11,461 bases of DNA from Bacillota bacterium (GCA_023412455.1 JAEYNQ010000236.1:1-11461); one strand, 5' to 3'. Shown: positions 1-7,145, counted from the stretch's first letter. Numbers and translations are program-made. The notes: generated by a model not told the origin, from the sequence alone.

Positions 1-2052
1 GGTACAAGAACTTCCTGTATTGCTACAAAGTTCTATCTCTTGCCTATTTAAATACTCCTTTAAATCTAATTCCAATAAATCTAATTCTTCCGTTACAGCA
101 TACAATTTTCCTGTAGCACTCAGCGCAGCTTTATCAATAGGCTTATTCATATGTACTAGAACTTTTAGTTCAAGTGTCTCTGGGTTAAATGTATACATTC
201 TTCCCGTATCATCAATGATCAGAAAGACATCTAAAAAGCTTTCACTAATTATTTCTTTTACTGTACCAGCTAATATTTCCACACTTAATGGTGTATCCTC
301 TTGGCCATTCCATAGCCTCATTGTACTCTTGGCAGCAGTAATGAAATAAGGTAAATGGGCGTGAACCTTAACCTTCTCTATATCTTCCTTAAAAGTAAAC
401 ATTAAATTGCCTTCGTCAATACGCCATATTTCATTCTTCTTGCCATTACTAATGAGTAGCTTCTTGTCTTTCAATAAATACATGGCGCTACATCTATTGA
501 TTTTGATTGTTTTTAATAATTTGCCATTATGATTCCATATTTTGATGTTCTCGGTCTCTTTTTCATAAGAAACAACAAGTTTTTCATCAAAAACTATGCT
601 TCTAAAATATCCCTCAAGGAAAGGTACCTGTTCAAAATCTTCTAAACTAAGCCAAGAACAAACCCTTTTACCATTATGAGATGTCTCAGCACTAACTAAT
701 AGTTTTAAACCTCCTTTATGTTCAAAACAAGCCTCTAATGACTGGGCCTGTGTCTTATAAACTATTTCTCCTTCTTGAGAATAGCATAAGACTGCATTAT
801 TATCTGCCACCCATAGTTGCTTTCTCCTGTCATCATAAAATAAACTCTGGCAAAGGCTACTTATTCCCCCTACCTCTATATTCTCTTCATCCTCCTTATT
901 AACTTTATAAATAACGTTATCAACAGATTGATAAAAGGTTAAATCCTTCAAAAAACATACACTACCCCAGGAACTTTGCCCCTTTCTAGTCCACTCAACT
1001 CTTCCTTTCTCTACGTTCCATAAAGTAATATCTTCAGCCCCACTGAGTGTTATTAACCACTTCTCCTCACTTAATAAAGAAAGGGAATGAACACAACCTG
1101 AAGCTTTAGTATCAGGCATTTGTTTGATTAATGTACCGTCTTGTGGATTCCATACTTGTACATTGGTTTGACCATCATCATCTTCATACAAAGTATATAG
1201 TTGTGTTCCTTCCTTGTTAAAGGTCATTATACTATGCCCTAGCTTATTGGTCACTTTTGCTTGAAATTCACTTACAAGCTTACCTGTCATATCTAGTATT
1301 GCCACTGTTTGCCCTTCTCCTTCACCACAACATGCCAAGGCAACCCACTGTGAATGCGCGTTAATGACTGCGCCTATATTATTCTCATATGGGAATTCTA
1401 ATATTTTAACGGTATTGAGCTCATCATCCATTAGTACGAGTCCATTAGAATAAGCTAAATAAATATATTGATTGTCTATATCAACAGCAACATTATAATG
1501 ATTAAAAGGGAGGTCTAGTTTCTTATTAGAAATGAGTTTGAAACAATCATTCTCTAAATCAAAAATATATACCCTATCTTTCATTCGCTTCCAAACATAA
1601 AACAAAAATTTAGAGGTATTCCCCATCTGTCTAATAAAAATCCCTTTCAAAATGCCTACATCTTCATAGAAGTTAAAGGTATCCAATAAATCCCCTTCCT
1701 TTGACCAAATATAAAAATAATTTTTACAATAGGACAGAATTCTTTCTTTATCCGTATAATAATATATCCCCTCAACTTTGTCATGATGATTAAAGGCCTT
1801 ATTATTTTTATAATAAGGCGTTTGCTCTAATGTAAGCTTTGAAACTTTTGGGTCATTATATCCTTCCTTTAGTTTTTTCGCAACTTGTTGTTTATAATAC
1901 AAAGAAGCCTCTTCAGCATTCTGAAATTCCTTTGATAAGTTCCTACCACTCGTGCCTATTTTCCCAGAAGTTATATCCACAACACAATCCTCTACTTCAA
2001 TCTGCCAAAAATTTGAGCTCTTTCCATCCTTATATTCAAAATACTCCTTCAT
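1..2052 (-). CDS. WGR-domain / WD40-like beta-propeller protein (3' end outside window)
   Basis: The minus frame starting at ATG 2052 has no stop in all 684 codons down to position 1, so the C-terminus is missing. Residues 1-67 match the WGR domain pattern: WQIEV at 16-20, then SGKIGTSGR at 29-37, in the place where the family has WGRIGTxGQ, then a lysine-rich helix ending LKEGY. The rest is beta-strand-rich with WD40-like blade endings, for example VQVWN (W301), TLWN (W345), KIWN (W506), EIWR (W543) and LWN (W581). Some are 37-44 residues apart, which suits a propeller. WGR domains are known from PARPs, where they bind nucleic acid ends, and from bacterial MolR-like proteins. The function here is unknown. 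No signal peptide or membrane segment is visible, so it is probably cytoplasmic. The ribosome site is weak (GGGGGCGG just upstream). It is transcribed divergently from the small gene at 2362. Confidence 0.85.
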   Translation of the reverse strand, partial: MKEYFEYKDGKSSNFWQIEVEDCVVDITSGKIGTSGRNLSKEFQNAEEASLYYKQQVAKKLKEGYNDPKVSKLTLEQTPYYKNNKAFNHHDKVEGIYYYTDKERILSYCKNYFYIWSKEGDLLDTFNFYEDVGILKGIFIRQMGNTSKFLFYVWKRMKDRVYIFDLENDCFKLISNKKLDLPFNHYNVAVDIDNQYIYLAYSNGLVLMDDELNTVKILEFPYENNIGAVINAHSQWVALACCGEGEGQTVAILDMTGKLVSEFQAKVTNKLGHSIMTFNKEGTQLYTLYEDDDGQTNVQVWNPQDGTLIKQMPDTKASGCVHSLSLLSEEKWLITLSGAEDITLWNVEKGRVEWTRKGQSSWGSVCFLKDLTFYQSVDNVIYKVNKEDEENIEVGGISSLCQSLFYDDRRKQLWVADNNAVLCYSQEGEIVYKTQAQSLEACFEHKGGLKLLVSAETSHNGKRVCSWLSLEDFEQVPFLEGYFRSIVFDEKLVVSYEKETENIKIWNHNGKLLKTIKINRCSAMYLLKDKKLLISNGKKNEIWRIDEGNLMFTFKEDIEKVKVHAHLPYFITAAKSTMRLWNGQEDTPLSVEILAGTVKEIISESFLDVFLIIDDTGRMYTFNPETLELKVLVHMNKPIDKAALSATGKLYAVTEELDLLELDLKEYLNRQEIELCSNTGSSCT

Positions 2053-2361
2053 TTAAGCCGCCCCCATAATCTTTAAATATTTACTTGTATAGTACTTAAT
2101 TTTTAATTTTATAAATATTTATTATGTTTATATTTAAACATGATAATTCATTATAGGCAACCTATTTGTCATATTTTCATCTATCTTTTTTTATGAATAG
2201 TACTTTATTATGCTGGTAAAAAATAACTTTAAAAAAAGTACAAGGATTTAATGATTAACATTTGTATTTATACAGTTCATAATTTTCTAAATAATAAAAT
2301 ATATCATAAGCAAGCAAATCACAATGGCTTATTTTGAAAAATTGCTTTGAGGAGGGACAAT
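2053..2361. other. AT-rich divergent intergenic region
   Basis: This stretch separates the minus-strand WGR gene from the plus-strand small gene, so it should carry promoters for both. A perfect TATAAT lies on the minus strand at 2155-2150, about 98 bases before the WGR start, but no convincing -35 box sits at the right distance. A candidate plus-strand promoter is listed separately. A short ATAAATATTTAT palindrome occurs at 2111-2122, which is not significant in DNA this AT-rich. I see no RNA gene or coding region here. Confidence 0.6.
2255..2283 (+). promoter_or_regulatory. candidate sigma-A promoter of the 86-aa gene
   Basis: TTAACA (2255-2260), a 17-base spacer and CATAAT (2278-2283) form a plausible vegetative promoter about 78 bases upstream of the ATG at 2362. 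Each box differs from consensus, and the surrounding DNA is very AT-rich, so chance matches are likely. Confidence 0.4.
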
Positions 2362-2622
2362 ATGACAAAAGAGGATTTATTAGAGAATGTACTAGAGGAT
2401 TTTCTGTTGACGTGTGTATGCCATAAGGTAGAGGAAGTTAGTGAATTACCTAAAATGTTAAATGGTATAAACTATTTAAATAACAAAGAATCCCTAATAT
2501 CTCATATGACGGAAGGAGAAATTTTGGATGTTTCCTCCTACGGAATTCTTTACAGCACAGAATATGCTGGAAAAATCCACATTAACTATGAAATGTCTTA
2601 TATGTTGCTTCCTTTAATCTGA
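2362..2622 (+). CDS. hypothetical 86-aa protein
   Basis: I do not recognise a family. The ATG at 2362 is chosen because AGGAGG (2350-2355) lies 6 bases upstream; a TTG at 2347 in the same frame overlaps this site and is less likely. The protein begins with an acidic amphipathic stretch (residues 1-16), followed by a Cys-Val-Cys-His cluster (C18, C20, H21). The C-terminal half alternates charged and aromatic residues (YSTEYAGKIHINYEMSY) in a pattern that suggests beta strands. There is no signal peptide or long membrane segment. It is codirectional with the oxidoreductase gene 109 bases downstream and no terminator is visible between them, so cotranscription is possible. The excellent ribosome site and lack of overlap with another gene support it being real. 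Confidence 0.65.
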   Translation: MTKEDLLENVLEDFLLTCVCHKVEEVSELPKMLNGINYLNNKESLISHMTEGEILDVSSYGILYSTEYAGKIHINYEMSYMLLPLI

Positions 2623-2633
2623 ATTAACATTTT

Positions 2634-2661
2634 TTGTTTAAATTTCAAAAAAATAGATAAT
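2634..2661 (+). promoter_or_regulatory. weak candidate promoter of the CrtI-like gene
   Basis: TTGTTT (2634-2639), a 16-base spacer and GATAAT (2656-2661) could serve as a promoter with a leader of roughly 65 bases before the ATG at 2732. The alternative is readthrough from the small gene upstream. Confidence 0.3.
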
Positions 2662-2731
2662 AATTAATAGGATATCAAGCAACTATTCCATTACTAAACG
2701 TACCAATTTACTTGATTAGGGAGGCGTCATT

Positions 2732-4228
2732 ATGCAGCATGTTATTATTATAGGCGGTGGTATTGGTGGGCTTTGTAGTGGGCTTCGTCTCCTACATGCT
2801 GGCTATCAGGTATCCCTTTACGAAAAATGCCCTCAGGTAGGTGGGGTCATTCAATCTATTCCTAGCCTTTTGGGCTATCCTGCCTATGACAGTTTTGCTT
2901 CTATTGGCATCGACCCTCTTGCTTATCGCCAAATTTTTGCAGATGTAGGCCTTAACTTTAAGGATTATTTTTCTGAAATTTACTTAGATGATTTATACCG
3001 TGTCTTTTATGAAGATGGCTCTTCTTTTACTTTACCTCAAAATCTCATTTATCAAAAATCTGCTTTTGAAGCCTTTTATGGCGAGTCCTTCAGTGACTAT
3101 ATTAACTTTATCAAAGAGTTTTATCAAAAATACCTATTGGCTGACTCCCTCCTGCTTTCTCAGCCCTTGACACACCTCAAAGAACTGTTTAAAGCTGATA
3201 AACTTTCTGCCCTCATTAGACTCAATCCCCTCAAAACTGCTTCTTATGCCATCAAGGAGAGAGTCCGTTGCCCTAAGCTACGAGATTTTCTTTTATTTCA
3301 GACTTACTATATGGGATTCCCCACTCATCGGATCTCCCAGCTTTATGCCACTATCCCTGCTTTTACTCAAGTGACAGGTCTGACACATATTAAAGGTGGT
3401 ATGGGCGCCTATGCCAAAGCACTTGAACGTGCCTTTATTACCTGTGGGGGGCAGCTCTATTGTAATGAACCTATAGAGAGGCTTTTGACCTCTAAAGGAA
3501 GGGCCTATGGTGTACGAACTGCATCAGGAAGTATGAAAAAAGCGGATTATTTCATTTCCGATGCCGATTATCACTTTACACTTACTCACCTCCTCCACAG
3601 AGCTTCCCCATCGCAGAAACCTTTTTTCCCTTTTCAGATGACGTGTTCGGTCTTTATGCTAAGACTCACACTTTCTATATATCTACCTAAACTCTCTACC
3701 CATAATATTTATCTCATACACAATACTGAAAAAGCTTTTTCCGCTGTTGCTAGTGGCATAATGCCCTTAAAGTTTCCTATGTACATCTATTATCCATCTT
3801 CTATAGATGAGCACTTCCGTACATCTGGCAGCAGCACTTTAAATATGATGGTTCGTGTACCCAATCTCTCTTTTGAACCAGCCTATTGGTCACTTTTAGC
3901 TATTCAAAAAATGCGCAACATCTGCCTCAAGCAACTGGCTCACCTAGCTGGTATAAATACCTTAGTTCCCTATATCCTTCATGAATCCATTAGCACTCCT
4001 ATGGATTTAGAACAAAAATTCAACTGTTATCAAGGTGCTGCTTTTGGTCTTGCCCCTTCTTTCTTGCAAAGTGCATGGCTACGTCCACAGCCTGTGTGCT
4101 CATTTATAGACAATCTTTATTTTACGGGCTCTTCTGTCCATCCAGGTAACGGAATTTCTATCGTTATGAAGGGAGCAAAAATGGTGAGTAGCCTCATTCA
4201 GGGAAATTACCCTCTTTCCCCCTCATAA
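2732..4228 (+). CDS. CrtI/phytoene desaturase-like FAD-dependent oxidoreductase
   Basis: The 498-aa product has the usual length of the CrtI/CrtN family. It opens with a Rossmann dinucleotide motif, HVIIIGGGIGGLCSGLRLL (GGGIGG at 8-13), followed by the acidic strand end E31 and GG at 37-38. It closes with the family's C-terminal FAD contact, NLYFTGSSVHPGNGIS (461-476), preceded by the typical GAAFGLAPSFLQSAWLRP block. The family desaturates, isomerises or saturates polyenes such as phytoene, diapophytoene or retinol using FAD. The start has AGGGAGG (2718-2724) 7 bases upstream. The region after the Rossmann fold (SLLGYPAYDSFASIGIDP, 45-62) departs from the usual FDxGPTxxxxP segment, so the substrate may not be a classical carotenoid. 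No phytoene or diapophytoene synthase gene is in view. The gene is convergent with the LacI gene. Confidence 0.85.
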   Translation: MQHVIIIGGGIGGLCSGLRLLHAGYQVSLYEKCPQVGGVIQSIPSLLGYPAYDSFASIGIDPLAYRQIFADVGLNFKDYFSEIYLDDLYRVFYEDGSSFTLPQNLIYQKSAFEAFYGESFSDYINFIKEFYQKYLLADSLLLSQPLTHLKELFKADKLSALIRLNPLKTASYAIKERVRCPKLRDFLLFQTYYMGFPTHRISQLYATIPAFTQVTGLTHIKGGMGAYAKALERAFITCGGQLYCNEPIERLLTSKGRAYGVRTASGSMKKADYFISDADYHFTLTHLLHRASPSQKPFFPFQMTCSVFMLRLTLSIYLPKLSTHNIYLIHNTEKAFSAVASGIMPLKFPMYIYYPSSIDEHFRTSGSSTLNMMVRVPNLSFEPAYWSLLAIQKMRNICLKQLAHLAGINTLVPYILHESISTPMDLEQKFNCYQGAAFGLAPSFLQSAWLRPQPVCSFIDNLYFTGSSVHPGNGISIVMKGAKMVSSLIQGNYPLSPS

Positions 4229-4303
4229 TAGAAGTATTCCAATCATTTATCCCATCTCTTCTATGACCTAATGATGAGGTGCGAACATTTTTCCGGACTA
4301 TTT

Positions 4304-5302
4304 TTATGTTGTTTCCCTTTCTACTAAAGACGTTGCAAAAACTAAATGCTGTAAGCTTGGTTTTTCATTTTCTTTTGCCTCAATATCTTTAATAATCATT
4401 TTCACAACCTGTTCTCCCATCTCTCTTGCGGGCATTTCCATAGAGGTCATGGTTGTTTCTAACATACCTCCGATAGAATGTCCGGTAAGACTAATCACTT
4501 TGATTTTCTCCGGAATTGCTATTTTTCTCTCCTTAAGCGCTCGTATTGCCCCAATTCCTTGTATATCCATTGCAACCATGATTCCATCTAACTCAGGAAC
4601 TTCTTCAAGTAATTGTAATACGCCATCATATCCATCTTTAAAAAAATTTCCTCTAGGTAGTAAGGAATTTGCCAAATGCTCCTCATACCCATATTCTTTC
4701 ATTGCTTTATGATAACCTCTATATCTCTCTTTATAAGGAATGATCTGTGTAGACCCATTAATAAAACCAATATGCTTACATCCTTTTGATACAAGATATC
4801 TAACCCCTTCATATCCACACTCAAAATAATCAGCTATTACACTACTAATCTCTTTATCTTGCTTGCGTATCATTTGCATTACCGAGATTCCACTGGCTTT
4901 AATATCCCTTATTAATCTATTGTTTTGCCCTGTGGATGCTATGAGAATGCCGTCCAAAAAACTATTGCGAAGCCTCTCTAAATACTGTTCTTCTAAATCT
5001 GGATTATCTTCTGTATTACAAATCATAATACTATATCCCATTTTATGGGCTTGACTTTCGATACCTTGTACCATCTCTCCAAAAACAGATAAACTAATAC
5101 TTGGTACAATAACACCTATAGTACATAGTTTTCCTTGTTTCAATCCTCTAGCTAATACATTGGGCTTGTAACTAAGTTGTTCTACAGCCGCAAATATTTT
5201 TCTCTTTGTATCTGGATGAACATAGGAAGTATTATTGATTGCTCTTGAAACTGTACTAATATCTACATTAGCTAATTTTGCAACATCTTTTAATGTAGCC
5301 AC
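4304..5302 (-). CDS. LacI-family transcriptional regulator
   Basis: The 332-aa protein has the standard LacI length. The N-terminal helix-turn-helix is at residues 3-24 (TLKDVAKLANVDISTVSRAI), and the hinge helix is around YKPNVLARGLK (45-55). A sugar-binding-protein-like effector domain follows, starting TIGVIVPSISLSVFGEMVQG. GTG 5302 is preferred to GTG 5314, because AAGGGGGTG (5320-5312) lies 9 bases before it and the product then begins MATLKDVAKLA, as in most relatives. The gene sits downstream of the NRAMP-like and DapA-like genes on the same strand, behind hairpins and with its own promoter. I infer it controls that cluster and perhaps itself. The likely ligand is a sugar, sugar acid or related metabolite, which cannot be specified. 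Its end converges on the oxidoreductase gene with 75 bases between. Confidence 0.93.
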   Translation of the reverse strand: MATLKDVAKLANVDISTVSRAINNTSYVHPDTKRKIFAAVEQLSYKPNVLARGLKQGKLCTIGVIVPSISLSVFGEMVQGIESQAHKMGYSIMICNTEDNPDLEEQYLERLRNSFLDGILIASTGQNNRLIRDIKASGISVMQMIRKQDKEISSVIADYFECGYEGVRYLVSKGCKHIGFINGSTQIIPYKERYRGYHKAMKEYGYEEHLANSLLPRGNFFKDGYDGVLQLLEEVPELDGIMVAMDIQGIGAIRALKERKIAIPEKIKVISLTGHSIGGMLETTMTSMEMPAREMGEQVVKMIIKDIEAKENEKPSLQHLVFATSLVERETT

Positions 5303-5339
5303 CTTATGATACACCCCCTTTAATGTATTTTATAATATG

Positions 5340-5347
5340 AAACGTTT
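5340..5347. promoter_or_regulatory. possible operator core AAACGTTT in the lacI-type leader
   Basis: AAACGTTT is a perfect 8-base palindrome centred on CG, the usual centre of LacI-family operators. It lies 38 bases upstream of the regulator's GTG and downstream of its candidate promoter, where a bound repressor could block elongation. The symmetry does not extend past 8 bases, and the site does not fit the CcpA cre pattern. It shares AACGTT with the longer palindrome at 8141-8160. Confidence 0.35.
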
Positions 5348-5449
5348 ATATATCCTAAATAAACCTCTAGATACATTAGTCTCATTTTATCTAAAACTAC
5401 CTGTATTAATCATAAAATTATAAAGATACTATCTTGCTTATATTATTGT

Positions 5450-5478
5450 AATATATATTTTTTGACTCTACAATTCAA
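5450..5478 (-). promoter_or_regulatory. promoter of the LacI-family regulator gene
   Basis: On the minus strand, TTGAAT (5478-5473), a 17-base spacer and TATATT (5455-5450) make a good vegetative promoter. It predicts a start near 5443 and a leader of about 140 bases before GTG 5302. The same -10 hexamer and spacing are used by the aldolase promoter at 8218-8246. Confidence 0.55.
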
Positions 5479-5511
5479 GCTTGCTTTGTCTATTCTAAGA
5501 ACAGAACAAAA

Positions 5512-5526
5512 GTGTTCATAGAACAC
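5512..5526. repeat. 15-base palindrome in the regulator upstream region
   Basis: GTGTTC, a 3-base centre ATA and GAACAC form a perfect inverted repeat 34 bases upstream of the regulator's -35 box. It could bind a dimeric protein. The arm order (GTTC then GAAC) is the reverse of the Firmicute LexA box, so it is not an SOS site. Confidence 0.4.
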
Positions 5527-5579
5527 GTATTGGTTCGCGCAGTAGTGAAAGTGTAGAATACGAAGTTTCCTACAAGACA

Positions 5580-5606
5580 AGAAAGTGGGCTAACGTCCAC
5601 TTTTCT
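5580..5606 (-). terminator. probable terminator of the aldolase/transporter unit
   Basis: Read on the minus strand, AGAAAAGTGG and CCACTTTCT pair with one bulged A around an 8-base loop. The 3' arm runs into the moderately U-rich TGTCTTGT. It lies about 68 bases after the NRAMP-like stop codon and upstream of the separately promoted regulator. The U tract is imperfect, so termination efficiency is uncertain. Confidence 0.55.
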
Positions 5607-5620
5607 AGACTATAAAATAA

Positions 5621-5660
5621 GGAGTAACTTACATCCCACTAAGTGAGGCAAGTATACTCC
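5621..5660 (-). repeat. hairpin directly after the NRAMP-like gene
   Basis: On the minus strand GGAGTATACTT pairs with AAGTTACTCC with one bulge, and an inner CC-CAC/GTG-GG helix can extend the stem. It starts 14 bases after the stop codon and has no U tract. With the hairpin at 5580-5606 it forms a tandem pair that may protect the 3' end or help termination. Confidence 0.45.
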
Positions 5661-5673
5661 CGCAAATACGCTT

Positions 5674-6948
5674 TTAAGATAATAATTGTACTAATGAAAA
5701 AGAGGTTAATATAATACAAATAATATAACAAATCGTCATACAAATCCTAAGTGCCTTTGGTGGTCTAAATCCACCTGTAGTGTCTTTTCTCCAAAGCATA
5801 GCTAAAATAAACGCACCTGATATAGGTGTCGCGATTGCTGTGGCTAAGTTCGCAATAAAGATAAGTTGTACTGGAGATCCTTCATATAAGAAACAGATTA
5901 CTGCAGATACTCCTAAAACAATCAGTGCTCCTATTTTGATACTCTTATGTTCTAGGGATGTAGGCTTATCAAATCCTGCATTAAGTAAAACAACACCTCT
6001 TTGTGTATTTCCTAAAAGTGACGAAAATCCTGCTCCTAGAAGTGCAATACCCATTATAGGTTTTGCAATCCCTCCCATAACTGGCACTAGCATTTCTGCT
6101 AATTCTGAAGGTGACTTTACTACAGTATTGGTTGGATTTAAAACGATTGCAGCAACAATCATAACAGCTGCACTAATGACAATTACTCCTAATACATGAA
6201 CAATGGCGTCTGCTTTCATCGTCCCATTAAAAAGGTCTTCCTTCTTCCATTTCTTTTCAACCCCAAGGTATGTTCCATAGATTCCTGTTGTTAACGCTGC
6301 ATGTGTACTTAAAAAACCAAGTGCTGTAGTAAGACTTCCTTCTGGAAATTGCCAAATTACAAGACCTTTACCTAATTCACCAACGTCTGGCCCACCAGTA
6401 CCTATTAGTGTTATGTAGAAAGCTATAATCATACCTACAACACATAGCCCTACGCCCTTTTCAATCTTGGTATATACGCCTTTAGAAAAATAGCAATATA
6501 CCAATACTATAATCATAATCACCGCGCCAAGCTTCCAGTCCATTCCGAATATCAGGCTCATGCCTGCACCTGTTCCCGATATATTACCAATGGTAAAGAA
6601 ACAACAGGTTAAGAATAATGCAAAACCTGTGAAGCCTGCAGCAGCCTTACCATAATAATGTCTTATTGCATGAATGGTGGGCATACCTGTTAAGAGCGAT
6701 AATCTATAGGTTACAAGGACGTAGGTAGCTCCCATAAACGCAATTAAGATATAAAGCCAGATAAGGCTATAGCCATATTGGGCACCAATCATAGATGCTG
6801 TTGTAATTGCACCAGGTCCGATAACAATACCCGTTAGTATAATACCAGGACCAACTTTTTTTAATAATTCTAGAAATGAAAGTTTCTGTATTTTAGTTTC
6901 ATCAAATTGCTCATTCAATTTAATACCTATATCAGCCATATTTATCAC
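5674..6948 (-). CDS. NRAMP-related membrane transporter lacking canonical metal-site motifs
   Basis: The 424-aa protein has about 11 hydrophobic segments and aligns with MntH/NRAMP transporters along TM1-TM2. KKVGPGIILTGIVIGPG corresponds to their LMGPAFIAAIGYIDPG, followed by the conserved GAQYGYSLIW (compare GASFGYQLLW). The TM1 metal motif DPGN is replaced by G44-P45-G46-A47. The TM6 MPH motif is absent: the segment reads GFLSTHAALTTGIYGTY (211-227). NRAMP proteins use the DPGN Asp/Asn and the TM6 Met to bind Mn2+ or Fe2+, so this protein probably carries something else or uses a different site. GTG 6948 is favoured by an unusual ribosome-site arrangement listed separately; ATG 6939 is in frame and possible. 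Its neighbours are an upstream DapA-family aldolase and a downstream LacI-type regulator. I infer uptake of the aldolase's substrate or a precursor. Confidence 0.85.
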   Translation of the reverse strand: MINMADIGIKLNEQFDETKIQKLSFLELLKKVGPGIILTGIVIGPGAITTASMIGAQYGYSLIWLYILIAFMGATYVLVTYRLSLLTGMPTIHAIRHYYGKAAAGFTGFALFLTCCFFTIGNISGTGAGMSLIFGMDWKLGAVIMIIVLVYCYFSKGVYTKIEKGVGLCVVGMIIAFYITLIGTGGPDVGELGKGLVIWQFPEGSLTTALGFLSTHAALTTGIYGTYLGVEKKWKKEDLFNGTMKADAIVHVLGVIVISAAVMIVAAIVLNPTNTVVKSPSELAEMLVPVMGGIAKPIMGIALLGAGFSSLLGNTQRGVVLLNAGFDKPTSLEHKSIKIGALIVLGVSAVICFLYEGSPVQLIFIANLATAIATPISGAFILAMLWRKDTTGGFRPPKALRICMTICYIICIILTSFSLVQLLS

Positions 6949-6990
6949 ATTCGTATGATTAGTTTCCCTAGAATCATACTCTCCTTCTCT
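6945..6990 (-). promoter_or_regulatory. Shine-Dalgarno / hairpin / GTG initiation region, or overlapping 10-codon leader
   Basis: Read on the minus strand, AAGGAG (6986-6981) is followed by a perfect 8-bp stem, GTATGATT (6979-6972) with AATCATAC (6960-6953), around an 11-base loop. The transporter's GTG is at 6948. Folding the stem leaves only about 5 unpaired bases between the ribosome site and GTG, where the linear distance is over 30. Alternatively, an ATG at 6977 opens a 10-codon frame, MILGKLIIRM, whose TGA (6947-6945) overlaps the GTG as GTGA, the arrangement of translational coupling. No other ribosome site is near GTG 6948. Confidence 0.5.
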
Positions 6991-7003
6991 ATTATTTAGG
7001 TTG

Positions 7004-7025
7004 CAAAGGTAACCTATAACCTTTG
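7004..7025 (-). repeat. hairpin in the transporter leader
   Basis: CAAAGGT and ACCTTTG form a perfect 7-bp inverted repeat with an 8-base loop. The loop and flanks also contain AGGTT/AACCT copies that allow alternative pairing. It lies about 15 bases upstream of the AAGGAG site of the transporter, between the other two inverted repeats of this gap. Confidence 0.4.
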
Positions 7026-7058
7026 ATATTAAAGAAATATGCTTATTCTCCTAAATAG

Positions 7059-7121
7059 AAACACCATATAAAACAAAGATATCATTTATCGTAAGTTGCT
7101 CTTATGTTTTACATGGTGTTT
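7059..7121 (-). repeat. long inverted repeat between aldolase and transporter genes
   Basis: AAACACCATATAAAAC (7059-7074) and GTTTTACATGGTGTTT (7106-7121) are inverted repeats matching at 15 of 16 positions, with a 31-base spacer. It starts about 25 bases after the aldolase stop. On the minus strand the stem is followed by CTATTTAGG, not a U run, so it is not a textbook terminator. It may be an RNA-stabilising or processing stem, a weak terminator that sets the expression ratio, or a remnant of a small mobile repeat. Confidence 0.6.
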
Positions 7122-7145
7122 TAAACTTTTACACTATCTCTTTTA

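Noticed and set aside
20..349. Plus-strand 109-codon frame
   Set aside because: It is antisense to the continuous minus-strand WGR/propeller frame, which is open across the whole region and has recognisable domains.
4229..4303. Bidirectional terminator in the convergent gap
   Set aside because: Only a 7-base ATAGAAG/CTTCTAT repeat with a 23-base loop and a 4-base ACCT/AGGT stem are present, with no U tract, so no terminator can be supported.
5338..5352. CcpA cre site around AAACGTTT
   Set aside because: The spacing between the TG and CG of the cre pattern is one base short and the right half lacks the expected C; only the 8-base core is symmetric.
7059..7121. Miniature transposable element
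   Set aside because: The inverted arms have no visible target-site duplication and no second copy in this window; it is kept only as an unexplained inverted repeat.
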